In this document: positions 34,994 through 42,928 of the stretch, in pieces
Numbering within the stretch: position 1 is the first letter of the stretch
Layout: every line of letters begins with the position of its first letter
Notes under the pieces: generated by a model
Databases searched by the model: none
What the model saw: the letters and a program-made list of their open reading frames with translations, nothing else
What the model was told of the DNA's origin: nothing
Assembly (NCBI GenBank): GCA_022769665.1
Contig: JALEIR010000050.1
Span: 1-64,000 of the forward strand
Reading direction: 5' to 3'
Origin: Lachnospiraceae bacterium
GTDB taxonomy: Bacteria > Bacillota > Clostridia > Lachnospirales > Lachnospiraceae
DNA: 64,000 nt
Translations under genes and position numbers: made by a program

Positions 34994-35953
34994 ATGAACG
35001 CAGTATTAGAGCAAATCAGCAAAATCGGTATTGTCCCTGTGGTAAAGATTGACAGGGAAGAGGATGCTCTGCCCTTGGCAAAGGCATTATGTGCAGGCGG
35101 ACTTCCCTGCGCGGAGGTTACCTTCCGTACAAGTGCTGCAGCAGGCGCCATCAAAATCATGACAGAGAATTTCCCCAATATGTGTGTGGGTGCGGGGACC
35201 GTGCTGAATGCAGAGCAGGTTGATGCAGCTGTGGCAGCAGGAGCTAAGTTTATTGTCAGTCCCGGATTGAATCCCAGAACCGTAAAGTATTGTATCGAAA
35301 AGGGTGTGCCCATTACTCCCGGTACCTCCAGCCCTTCCGATATTGAGCAGGCAATTGAGCTTGGTCTTGACGTGGTGAAATTCTTCCCCGCAGAGCAGTC
35401 CGGAGGGCTTGCCAAGATTAAGGCTATGGCAGCTCCTTATGTCAATATGAAGTTTATGCCTACCGGCGGAATCAATGCAAAGAATTTGACCTCCTATCTT
35501 GACTTCCCCAAGATTATCGCATGCGGCGGCTCCTGGATGGTGCCCGGCGATTTGATTAACGAAGGAGCATGGGACAAGATCGAGCAGTTGACAAGAGAAG
35601 CAGTTCAGACGATGCTTGGCTTTGAACTGGCTCACATCGGCATCAATGCGGCTAACGAGGAGGAAGCTTTGAAGGTAGCAAACCGCTTTGCATTCCTGTT
35701 CGGTATGCCTGCAAAGGTTGGAAACAGTTCTATTTTCGCAGGAACTGCCGTAGAGGTAATGAAGACACCGTTCAAGGGTACAAACGGTCATATCGCAATC
35801 AGAACCAACTATATTGAAAGAGCAGTAAACTATATGAGCACTGTTCTGGGGGTTGAGTTTGAGGAGCCCAAGAAAGATGACAAGGGCAAGTATAAGGCAA
35901 TCTATCTGAAGGAAGAAGTAGGCGGATTTGCAGTACACCTTGTGCAAAAATAG
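34994..35953 (+). CDS. KDPG/KHG aldolase fused to a VOC domain
   Basis: A 319-residue fusion. Residues 1-~210 are a class I KDPG aldolase (Eda): Glu in AEVTFRT, CVGAGTVLN, the Schiff-base Lys in VVKFFPAEQSGG (~132), and PTGGINAKN. Residues ~215-319 are a glyoxalase/VOC-type domain (HIGINAANEEEALKVANRF, ending VGGFAVHLVQ). The aldolase cleaves KDPG to pyruvate and glyceraldehyde 3-phosphate, the last step of the pathway encoded here. The VOC part could be a second enzyme or a metabolite-binding regulator. ATG follows AGAAAGGTGTTATT. Confidence 0.93.
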   Translation: MNAVLEQISKIGIVPVVKIDREEDALPLAKALCAGGLPCAEVTFRTSAAAGAIKIMTENFPNMCVGAGTVLNAEQVDAAVAAGAKFIVSPGLNPRTVKYCIEKGVPITPGTSSPSDIEQAIELGLDVVKFFPAEQSGGLAKIKAMAAPYVNMKFMPTGGINAKNLTSYLDFPKIIACGGSWMVPGDLINEGAWDKIEQLTREAVQTMLGFELAHIGINAANEEEALKVANRFAFLFGMPAKVGNSSIFAGTAVEVMKTPFKGTNGHIAIRTNYIERAVNYMSTVLGVEFEEPKKDDKGKYKAIYLKEEVGGFAVHLVQK

Positions 35954-35977
35954 AACAAACGAAAGGAATTTAAAAAA

Positions 35978-37009
35978 ATGGCAAAAGTAATTACGATGGG
36001 TGAGATTATGCTGAGACTTTCCACCCCTAATTTTGAGAAATTTATTCAGGCAGATGAGTTCGATATCAATTACGGCGGCGGCGAGGCCAACGTTGCGGTA
36101 TCTCTGGCAAACTACGGACATGATGCTGAGTTCGTTACAGCGGTTCCCAACAATGAAATCGGTGAGTGTGCAGTGGCAGCTCTGAGAAAGTACAATGTTG
36201 GAACACAGCATATTGCAAAGTGCGGTGAGAGATTGGGCATCTATTTCCTGGAGAGCGGTTCTTCCATGAGACCTTCCAAGGTTGTATACGACAGAGCGCA
36301 TTCTTCCATTTCTACGGCAACTGCTGCCGACTTTGATTTTGATGATATTTTCAAGGATGCAGACTGGTTCCACTTTACAGGTATTACTCCTGCAGTATCC
36401 GATTCAGCTGCAGTATTGACAGAGGAAGCTTTAAAGGCAGCAAAGAAGCATGGCGTTAAGGTTTCTGTTGACTTGAACTTTCGTAAGAAACTTTGGTCTT
36501 CCGAGAAGGCACAAAAAGTAATGAAGAATCTGATGCAGTATGTTGATGTCTGCATCGGAAACGAAGAAGATGCAGAGCTTGTACTTGGCTATAAGCCCGG
36601 CAAGACAGATGTTACCAGCGGTGATTTGGAGCTGGCAGGCTACAAGTCCATCTTCGAGCAGATGGTAGCTGATTATAATTTTGAGTACTGTATTTCCTCT
36701 CTGCGTGTAAGCCATTCCGCATCCGACAACGGTTGGTCTGCATGTATCTACTCCAGAGACACCAAGGAATTCTATCATTCCAAGGAGTACAGCATTCATC
36801 CTATCGTAGACCGCGTAGGCGGCGGTGATTCTTTCGCAGGTGGTGTTATTTGCGGAATGCTGGATGGAAAGAACTTTAAGGATGCTCTTGAGTTTGGTGT
36901 GGCTGCTTCTGCATTGAAGCACACAATTCCCGGCGATTTCAATCTGGTTTCCAGAAAAGAAGTTGAGACACTGGCAGGCGGAGATGCTTCCGGACGTGTA
37001 CAGAGATAA
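35978..37009 (+). CDS. kdgK: 2-keto-3-deoxygluconate kinase (PfkB family)
   Basis: A 343-residue ribokinase-family sugar kinase making KDPG from KDG. N-terminal MGEIMLRLSTP, the substrate motif YGGGEANVAVSLANYG (~29-45) and the C-terminal catalytic DRVGGGDSFAGGVICG (~275-290) with the base Asp. The gene is last in the operon although it acts before the aldolase. It starts 24 bases after the aldolase with GAAAGGAATTTAAAAAA upstream and ends before a strong terminator. Confidence 0.94.
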   Translation: MAKVITMGEIMLRLSTPNFEKFIQADEFDINYGGGEANVAVSLANYGHDAEFVTAVPNNEIGECAVAALRKYNVGTQHIAKCGERLGIYFLESGSSMRPSKVVYDRAHSSISTATAADFDFDDIFKDADWFHFTGITPAVSDSAAVLTEEALKAAKKHGVKVSVDLNFRKKLWSSEKAQKVMKNLMQYVDVCIGNEEDAELVLGYKPGKTDVTSGDLELAGYKSIFEQMVADYNFEYCISSLRVSHSASDNGWSACIYSRDTKEFYHSKEYSIHPIVDRVGGGDSFAGGVICGMLDGKNFKDALEFGVAASALKHTIPGDFNLVSRKEVETLAGGDASGRVQR

Positions 37010-37024
37010 TTGAAAAAGGGTAAG

Positions 37025-37060
37025 AAAAAGCTTCCGGCTGATTTGGCCGGAAGCTTTTTT
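37025..37060. terminator. strong terminator after kdgK
   Basis: A 14-bp stem (AAAAAGCTTCCGGC / GCCGGAAGCTTTTT, loop TGATTTG); bidirectional, also placed to end the convergent lipoprotein gene. Confidence 0.93.
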
Positions 37061-37079
37061 AACAATATACGAAACAATA

Positions 37080-37616
37080 TTACTTTTTGTCAGCGTCGAA
37101 GTAAACAAAGAAAGTATCACCGGTTGTATCGTCATCAAAGTATTCCATGTAGGAAATGGAGAAATCGGTATTTCCTGCGGGAACCTCAAATACCAGAAGT
37201 CCGGTACGGCTCTCTTTTCCTGCGAGAGTGTAAATGCCGGGAAGCATTTTGTCGTTCAATCCTTCACCGTCCTCTGTATAGAAGGTGAGAGAGAAGTCGA
37301 ATGCATCGTCAGCGTCGCCGTTCCACTGAATTTGAAAGTCGGTGTCATACATTTCAATTTCGGAGCTGCCGGTGTTCTTAACGGTTACATCTGCAACAAG
37401 AAGTTCGTTGCCTTCTGCAGCGGTATAACCCGCATACTCATCGCAAAGATAGGCACTGTTAACGGTATAGTCAAAGAAATAGGTGCGCATGGTGTCGCCC
37501 ATTTTGCCCTCGGCAAAGCCGTCTGAATCAGGACGTACAATAGTTGGTGTGCTGCCGCAGCCAACCAGGGAAATTGCTGTTACAGTTGCAAGTAAAAGTG
37601 AGATAATTTTTTTCAT
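37080..37616 (-). CDS. DUF4352-like lipoprotein
   Basis: A 178-residue secreted lipoprotein. The ATG at 37616 has AAGGAGGAAGAT directly upstream; a longer in-frame version (to 37652) would include that site. The signal peptide ends in SLVGC|GS (lipobox). The rest is an Ig-like beta domain typical of DUF4352 (LLVADVTVKNTGSSEIEMYD, LVFEVPAGN), a fold in Firmicutes surface proteins of unknown role. It is convergent with kdgK and has its own promoter. Confidence 0.82.
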   Translation of the reverse strand: MKKIISLLLATVTAISLVGCGSTPTIVRPDSDGFAEGKMGDTMRTYFFDYTVNSAYLCDEYAGYTAAEGNELLVADVTVKNTGSSEIEMYDTDFQIQWNGDADDAFDFSLTFYTEDGEGLNDKMLPGIYTLAGKESRTGLLVFEVPAGNTDFSISYMEYFDDDTTGDTFFVYFDADKK

Positions 37617-37662
37617 ATCTTCCTCCTTATTCATTAAGAAAATTAAACACAATCTGAATTCT

Positions 37663-37692
37663 AGTATATTTTCTACGAAATAACAATTCCAA
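37663..37692 (-). promoter_or_regulatory. promoter of the DUF4352 lipoprotein gene
   Basis: On the minus strand TTGGAA (37687-37692), 18-bp spacer, TATACT (37663-37668). Confidence 0.6.
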
Positions 37693-37879
37693 CATTGGTG
37701 AAAAAATGATGAACTGAGGCGAAAAAATGGTGATTTTGAATAAACTTGGTAAGAAAAATCAAATCTTAATATTTTCCTAGGATACGTTTAGGCTACACTT
37801 AAGATTCAAGAGGTATGCATTGTGTTACCGTAATGAAGGACCGATTGAAAGGCGGGCTATCATAAGGAGGTAACATATT

Positions 37880-40096
37880 ATGAAACGTAACAGATTAACG
37901 GCAGCAGCCGTAAGTATATTTCTCGTGGCGGGAATATTGTGCGGATGCGGCAGAGAAGATGGCAGTGACAACATGCTTCCGGATGTGAATCCGGGAAGAT
38001 ATGTGGAAGAAGAGGTTGAGTGGCCGGAGGCGTGGAACGGATGGACGGTGAAGCAGCTGTTTACAGAGGAGGAGAAACTGCATCTGCTTTTGACAAAGGA
38101 AAAGGATGAATGTTTGATGCTCCAAGAGTGGGAGAAGGATGGAGACAGCTTCTCCGAGGTGACGGGAAAGTGGCTGAATACGGTATTTCTTCCTGCCAAA
38201 AGCTGGATGAACCTGAAACTGATGAGGGACGGCAACGGTGTACAGTATTTATTCGCGGGGTATGCGGAAGAAGATATCTATAAATGCCATTTATGGAGAA
38301 GCGACGGTGAAAGTGTTTTGGATATCACACCCGAGGAATGGACAGTGCCTGATGAGGAATGGGGTTGTTATGAGTATATCAGCGGTATTACAGCACTGGA
38401 TAACGGTACTCTGGTGGCAAACGGCAGCAGAACCGTGGACATTCTGTACGGAGAAGACGGAAGTGTACTGGACAGCGAACAGACAGAGGGGGATTACGAC
38501 GAAAATGTGTTGTCCGATGGGGAGGATATCTATCTGTTTTCCGCGGATTACAGTGGTGCAATTACGGAGATTGAAAGGAGACCGGGCGGTAAAAGAGAAA
38601 ATGTAGAAAGGATTCCTTTCGGACAGAACAGTTCTGCAGGAGTTATGCTGTGTGTAACGAAAAGCGGTACTTTGATTTCTGCAGGTGCCGACGGTATATA
38701 TAGATGTGAGGCCGGCCGGGAAGACTGGGAAAAGTTGATGTCAGGGTCAGAAACAGATTTTTCGCTGTCCGGCTGTTGGTGTACCGGTCTGACAGCACTG
38801 GAGAACGGAATCATATACGCCGCTTTTGCCCGGGAAGACGGTACAACAAAGCTGATAAAATATGAGTATGATCCGGATGCTGTGACCCGGGTAACGGAGA
38901 CGCTTAAGCTTTATGCGGTGAAAGAAAGCTTTTTGCTGCAAAATGCAGTTGCATTGTATCACAGGGAGCATCCGGAAGTGGCAATTGAGGTGGAATACGG
39001 TTACACTTATAATGATATGTATTCTGACAAGATACCCGACTATACGGAGATTTATCAAAAGCTGAATACCATGCTGATGAGCGACGAAGCACCGGATATC
39101 CTTGTTTTGGATCATCTGGATGCGGATTCCTTCCGGGAAAAGAGACTGCTTGTTGACGTGAATGATGTGGTAGGTCCCATGGAGGAAAACGGAGAACTGT
39201 TGAAGGGGATAACAGGAAGCTATTTGCAAGAGGACGGCACAAGATATACAGTGCCATTGCAGTTTGCTTTCACGTATATTACAGGAAGAGACTGCACTGT
39301 AGAAAATATGACTTCTCTGGAGAGTCTGGCCGAATTCTTGCGTGAAAAGAATGAGAGTTATCTGGGCCCTCAAACAGTAGAAGAATTGGTAGACAAATTT
39401 TATCCGTATTTTTGTGGGGATATTGTGAATGATAAAAAGCTGGATAAAGAGGTGCTGCGGGATAAGCTGGAGGCGCTGAAGGAAATAGCGGACAACAGCG
39501 GTATTGTGACGCAGCATGACGACAGCAACGGCAGAAACGGACATTGCTTTAATATGTGGGATTTGGCTTCTCGTACCAAGCTGGCATTGGATAAGGCAGA
39601 CGGATTTAACGGTTGCATGTTCGCAGTGGCGATTACGGATTATATTAAGGGAGAATTTACAGCTTTTGAAAACAGTTTCACTCCTATGATACAGATGGGA
39701 ATTTGCGCAAAGAGCAGCCATCAGGATACAGCAAAGGACTTTTTAAAATTTGTGTTGTCGGAGAAGGTTCAGGGAACGGATTATTATGAAGGGTTTCCTG
39801 TGAATACAAGCTGCCTGGTTGCACTGGCAGCTGCGGACCGCTCCGATGCTGCGGCTTCCACCACAATTACTACAGAGGACGGAGGAGAAGTGGAATTCAA
39901 TATTATGCCATATTCCCGGGAAACAGCGCAGAAGCTGCTTGACATATGTAACGGCTTGAATAAGCCTGTTGTGGAGGATGCCAAGATCAGAGAGGTGATG
40001 ATAGAAAGTCTTGGCGGTTATTTGTCCGGCAGTGAAAACGTGGAAGAGGTGTTGGATAAAATGGAGGCAGGGTTGAAAATGTATCTGGCGGAATAG
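37880..40096 (+). CDS. large solute-binding lipoprotein with N-terminal propeller-like region
   Basis: A 738-residue lipoprotein: signal peptide and lipobox to Cys23 (GILCGC). Residues ~50-345 are a repetitive beta-strand region that resembles a beta-propeller. Residues ~345-738 look like a family 1 extracellular solute-binding protein (LKLYAVKESFLLQNAVALYH, LMSDEAPDILVLDHLD, CAKSSHQDTAKDFLKF). Normal family members are 400-450 residues. No permease or ATPase gene is next to it, so it either borrows a transporter or works as a surface sensor. ATG follows AAGGAGGTAACATATT. Confidence 0.8.
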   Translation: MKRNRLTAAAVSIFLVAGILCGCGREDGSDNMLPDVNPGRYVEEEVEWPEAWNGWTVKQLFTEEEKLHLLLTKEKDECLMLQEWEKDGDSFSEVTGKWLNTVFLPAKSWMNLKLMRDGNGVQYLFAGYAEEDIYKCHLWRSDGESVLDITPEEWTVPDEEWGCYEYISGITALDNGTLVANGSRTVDILYGEDGSVLDSEQTEGDYDENVLSDGEDIYLFSADYSGAITEIERRPGGKRENVERIPFGQNSSAGVMLCVTKSGTLISAGADGIYRCEAGREDWEKLMSGSETDFSLSGCWCTGLTALENGIIYAAFAREDGTTKLIKYEYDPDAVTRVTETLKLYAVKESFLLQNAVALYHREHPEVAIEVEYGYTYNDMYSDKIPDYTEIYQKLNTMLMSDEAPDILVLDHLDADSFREKRLLVDVNDVVGPMEENGELLKGITGSYLQEDGTRYTVPLQFAFTYITGRDCTVENMTSLESLAEFLREKNESYLGPQTVEELVDKFYPYFCGDIVNDKKLDKEVLRDKLEALKEIADNSGIVTQHDDSNGRNGHCFNMWDLASRTKLALDKADGFNGCMFAVAITDYIKGEFTAFENSFTPMIQMGICAKSSHQDTAKDFLKFVLSEKVQGTDYYEGFPVNTSCLVALAAADRSDAAASTTITTEDGGEVEFNIMPYSRETAQKLLDICNGLNKPVVEDAKIREVMIESLGGYLSGSENVEEVLDKMEAGLKMYLAE

Positions 40097-40116
40097 CTGT
40101 TTTGAGCCCATGCAAT

Positions 40117-40145
40117 TTGACAAGAAACAGTGCATGTGCGATAAT
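40117..40145 (+). promoter_or_regulatory. sigma-A promoter of the acyltransferase gene
   Basis: TTGACA, 17-bp spacer, GATAAT, 60 bases before the start. Confidence 0.6.
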
Positions 40146-40205
40146 TGAGAGGCGTTGCAAGGGAGTAAAGAAGACGCATACAGAATAGCTGCAGAGGGAA
40201 CGGAT

Positions 40206-41252
40206 ATGAAACAGGAACGTCTTATTCATATAGATATTTTACGTATATTGGCTTGCTTCAGTGTAATTATGCTTCACAGTGCGGCTCAATATTGGTATGG
40301 ATTACCGGTTACGGATAAAAACTGGCTGGTTATCAACTCCTATGATGCGGTAGTACGTTTCGGTGTCCCGCTTTTCGTGATGATCAGCGGCGCTCTCTTT
40401 CTGGATGCAAACCGGGAAATTGATGTAAAAAGGCTCTATACCTATAATATTTTGAGAATTGTTGTTATTTATTTTGTATGGTCTGCAGTTTACGGATTGT
40501 TTGACTGCAGGAATTATGAGTGGTCTGCACTTCAGCCGAATGATATTTTGCTGGAGATTTACAACGGAAGATACCATTTATGGTATCTTCCGATGACAGT
40601 CGGTTTGTATATGTTGATACCTGTTTTCAAGAAGTGGCTGGACCATGCATCGATAAAAGATGTACAGTACTTTTTAGCCCTCTTTGTCATATTTAAGATA
40701 GTAAAATATACAATTATGGTTCTGAAACCCATGGAAAGTCTACAGTTTGTTTGGGGTGCGTTTGAACTCGGAGATATATTGGATTACCCGGGGTATTTTA
40801 TTTTAGGGTATTATATAGTACATTACGGCATTGCACAGAACCGGCATAAGTGGGTTTATATGGCGGGTGTTTTGGGCGCGTGTGCCAATGTGGTACTGGG
40901 TAATTACAAAGCACTGAAAACAGGGGTACCAAACGGAGATGTTTATAACAGCTTCAGCCTGTTTACTTTCTTGATGGTGACAGCGATTTTCCTGTTTGGC
41001 TTTGAGAAGGTTAGTAAATGGAATATTTCATCGGGAATCAGGAAAGTCATCAAGGAAATTTCCATGGCAACATTTGGCATCTATCTGATTCATTTACTTT
41101 GGATGGAGATTTTACAGTCATGGGGGATTGACAGTATGATGGTCTCTCCGATAGTGGGAGTGCCGTTATGCGCTGTGATTTGTTTTGCTTTGTCATATTG
41201 CTGCGCAGCTGTATTGCGAAGGATTCCTGTAATCGGAAAATATATTTGTTGA
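40206..41252 (+). CDS. acyltransferase family 3 membrane protein
   Basis: A 348-residue integral membrane acyltransferase with about ten helices. The N-terminal motif RILACFSVIMLHSAAQYW contains the conserved His of the family; YHLWYLPMTVGLYML is the second typical block. Such enzymes move acetyl or other acyl groups to cell-surface sugars or lipids. The ATG at 40206 follows AGAGGGAACGGAT; a TTG 17 codons earlier lacks a site. Monocistronic, between the binding lipoprotein and tRNA-Leu. The acceptor is unknown. Confidence 0.85.
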   Translation: MKQERLIHIDILRILACFSVIMLHSAAQYWYGLPVTDKNWLVINSYDAVVRFGVPLFVMISGALFLDANREIDVKRLYTYNILRIVVIYFVWSAVYGLFDCRNYEWSALQPNDILLEIYNGRYHLWYLPMTVGLYMLIPVFKKWLDHASIKDVQYFLALFVIFKIVKYTIMVLKPMESLQFVWGAFELGDILDYPGYFILGYYIVHYGIAQNRHKWVYMAGVLGACANVVLGNYKALKTGVPNGDVYNSFSLFTFLMVTAIFLFGFEKVSKWNISSGIRKVIKEISMATFGIYLIHLLWMEILQSWGIDSMMVSPIVGVPLCAVICFALSYCCAAVLRRIPVIGKYIC

Positions 41253-41269
41253 ATTTTTGGAAAAATTCA

Positions 41270-41298
41270 TTGACTTTTAGTGCGACAAATGCTAATAT
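41270..41298 (+). promoter_or_regulatory. promoter of tRNA-Leu(AAG)
   Basis: TTGACT, 17-bp spacer, TAATAT, ending 33 bases before the mature tRNA. Confidence 0.65.
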
Positions 41299-41331
41299 GA
41301 TACTTGCGCAGTGCGTAAAGCAGTCGTGCAT

Positions 41332-41415
41332 GCGGAAGTGTCGGAACTGGCAGACGAGCAAGACTAAGGATCTTGTGGTAGCAATACCGTGAGGGTTCAA
41401 GTCCCTTCTTCCGCA
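41332..41415 (+). tRNA. tRNA-Leu, anticodon AAG
   Basis: An 84-base class II tRNA. Acceptor stem GCGGAAG / CTTCCGC, discriminator A at 41415, D arm with AACTGGCAGA, anticodon stem CAAGA / TCTTG around the loop CTAAGGA (anticodon AAG), long variable arm, and T arm AGGG-TTCAAGT-CCCT. CCA is not encoded. A34 in this anticodon is unusual in bacteria, where A34 is normally confined to tRNA-Arg(ACG). Its own promoter and terminator flank it. Confidence 0.93.
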
Positions 41416-41424
41416 GTGAAAAAG

Positions 41425-41458
41425 AAAGCCTCAGGTGGGAACCTGAGGCTTTTCTTAT
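41425..41458 (+). terminator. tRNA-Leu(AAG) terminator
   Basis: A perfect 12-bp stem AAAGCCTCAGGT / ACCTGAGGCTTT (loop GGGA), followed by TTCTTATTT. Confidence 0.92.
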
Positions 41459-41495
41459 TTCTGGACCGAAGCGTCCAATCTTTCTATTACATTGA

Positions 41496-41768
41496 GTAAT
41501 TATTTATGAAGTGAAACGTTTACTTCCGGATATTGTTTTTTGGCCTGTGTATACCGATTATAACTACAATGAATGGAATGAAACCATTAAGTATGAATAT
41601 GCCGGCCAAGCCGGTAAAGTCGGCGGTAAAGTATTATATGTTAATTCCTTTTGTATAGATAAAGAAACAGATGAGATTGCAAAAGGCGGTTCTGTCCTTT
41701 TTCGTGATGGAAATATTGATAAGGAAATTCCGTCAGGAAAAGAGGGTGTACTTGTTGTCGAAGTTTAG
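41496..41768 (+). pseudogene. carbon-nitrogen hydrolase, C-terminal fragment
   Basis: About 90 codons are open after a TGA at 41493. The stretch LPDIVFWPVYTDYNYNEW, then YEYAGQAGKVGGKVLYVNS and GGSVLFRDG looks like the end of nitrilase/carbon-nitrogen hydrolase proteins, followed by the usual GKEGVLVVEV. The N-terminal two-thirds, with the Glu-Lys-Cys triad, is absent, and the GTG at 41511 has no ribosome binding site. It sits just beyond the tRNA-Leu terminator, so it is a truncated relic. Confidence 0.65.
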
Positions 41769-41821
41769 ATAATTTGACAAACTCCAATTTGCAGAGGGAT
41801 GCTGATTCAAGCAAGTAAAAG

Positions 41822-41856
41822 TTGCAATCATTGGATAATTATGTTAATGTTTATCC
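41822..41856 (+). promoter_or_regulatory. promoter with overlapping Fur-box-like inverted repeat
   Basis: TTGCAA (41822-41827), 17-bp spacer, TAATGT (41845-41850). Across it lies GGATAA ... TTATCC (41833-41856), an A/T-rich inverted repeat resembling a GATAAT...ATTATC Fur site. Located 36-70 bases before the ferric-type binding-protein gene, it would fit iron repression. Confidence 0.4.
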
Positions 41857-41891
41857 GAAAATATATAAATTATACGGGTGGAGAAAAGGTT

Positions 41892-42899
41892 ATGTTTAAG
41901 AGAGTTGCTGCTATCGGGTTAAGTTTATTATTCGTGCTGGGAAGTACTGCCTGTGGTAAGAAACAGGAAGAAGTTGTTGTATATACGGCGGTGGATCAGG
42001 TGTTTGCCGACGAAATATTTGCAATGTTTGAGGAAGAAACGGGAATAAAGGTGAGGGCAGTATACGACACAGAGGCAAATAAGACAACAGGTCTTACCAA
42101 TCGTATTATTGCGGAATCTGAGAGAACGGTATGTGATGTGTTCTGGAATAACGAATTTATTCAAACAATTGATTTGGAGAAGAAAGGTATGCTTCAACCA
42201 TATGTATCTTCGGAAGCTAATACAATACCTGACTACTATAAGGCAGAAAACGGAACATGGACAGCAATAGGAGGACGTGCAAGAGTATTTTTGGTTAATA
42301 CAGATTTGCTGACGGAGCAGGAATATCCGGACAGCATTTATGATTTTGTTAACGGCAAGTACGAAGGAAAAGAGCTGGCGATTGCTTATCCTATGTTCGG
42401 AACAACGAGGACCATGGCAGCAGCCATTTACGCACAGTTGGGAGAGGAAAAAGCGCGTGAATATTTTCAGACTATGGCAGACAACGGTGTGTGCGTCGTT
42501 GACGGAAATTCGGTAACAAAGGATATGGCGGCATCAGGTCAGGTTGCGATAGGTTTTACCGATACAGATGATGCCAAGGAGGCAATCTCCGATGGTGCAC
42601 CGGTTGTAATGGTATTTCCGGATCAACAGGACGACGGTATGGGAACCCTGATGACACCCGCTACGGCAGCAATCATTAAGGATGCTCCCAATCAGGAAAA
42701 CGCAAAAGCGTTTGTTGATTTTATCCTTTCTGAAAAGGTTGAGAGAAAACTGGTTGAGATGGGCTTTTTTGACATTTGCTGTAGAGATGATATCTCTGAC
42801 AACGGTATTAAGGGAATGGATTTAAATCTGGAAGACATTTATGATTATTTAGAGATTGCCAGTAAAGATATGGAGACGATTTTTTCCAAGGCACAATAA
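41892..42899 (+). CDS. ferric-type ABC transporter substrate-binding lipoprotein
   Basis: A 335-residue lipoprotein of the Fbp/Afu binding-protein family. Signal peptide with lipobox to Cys21 (GSTACGK), followed by VVVYTAVDQVFADEIFAMFE, the normal first strand, and CDVFWNNEF, VNTDLL, TPATAAII. The ATG at 41892 follows GGTGGAGAAAAGG; in-frame ATGs from 41799 have no site. It should bind ferric iron or a related oxyanion/phosphonate-like ligand outside the cell; tyrosines typical of direct Fe3+ binding are not obviously conserved, so the ligand is uncertain. Confidence 0.9.
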   Translation: MFKRVAAIGLSLLFVLGSTACGKKQEEVVVYTAVDQVFADEIFAMFEEETGIKVRAVYDTEANKTTGLTNRIIAESERTVCDVFWNNEFIQTIDLEKKGMLQPYVSSEANTIPDYYKAENGTWTAIGGRARVFLVNTDLLTEQEYPDSIYDFVNGKYEGKELAIAYPMFGTTRTMAAAIYAQLGEEKAREYFQTMADNGVCVVDGNSVTKDMAASGQVAIGFTDTDDAKEAISDGAPVVMVFPDQQDDGMGTLMTPATAAIIKDAPNQENAKAFVDFILSEKVERKLVEMGFFDICCRDDISDNGIKGMDLNLEDIYDYLEIASKDMETIFSKAQ

Positions 42900-42928
42900 A
42901 ATAGTTCTGTATTAAGGGGAGCTCATGA

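Noticed and set aside
34630-35415. Minus-strand 261-codon ORF over the RpiB-like and aldolase genes
   Set aside because: Shadow of two real genes; no start signal or recognisable domain.
35087-36373. 428-codon open frame on the minus strand across the aldolase and kinase genes
   Set aside because: It is antisense to two clearly recognised enzymes, has Cys/His-rich random composition and no ribosome binding site.
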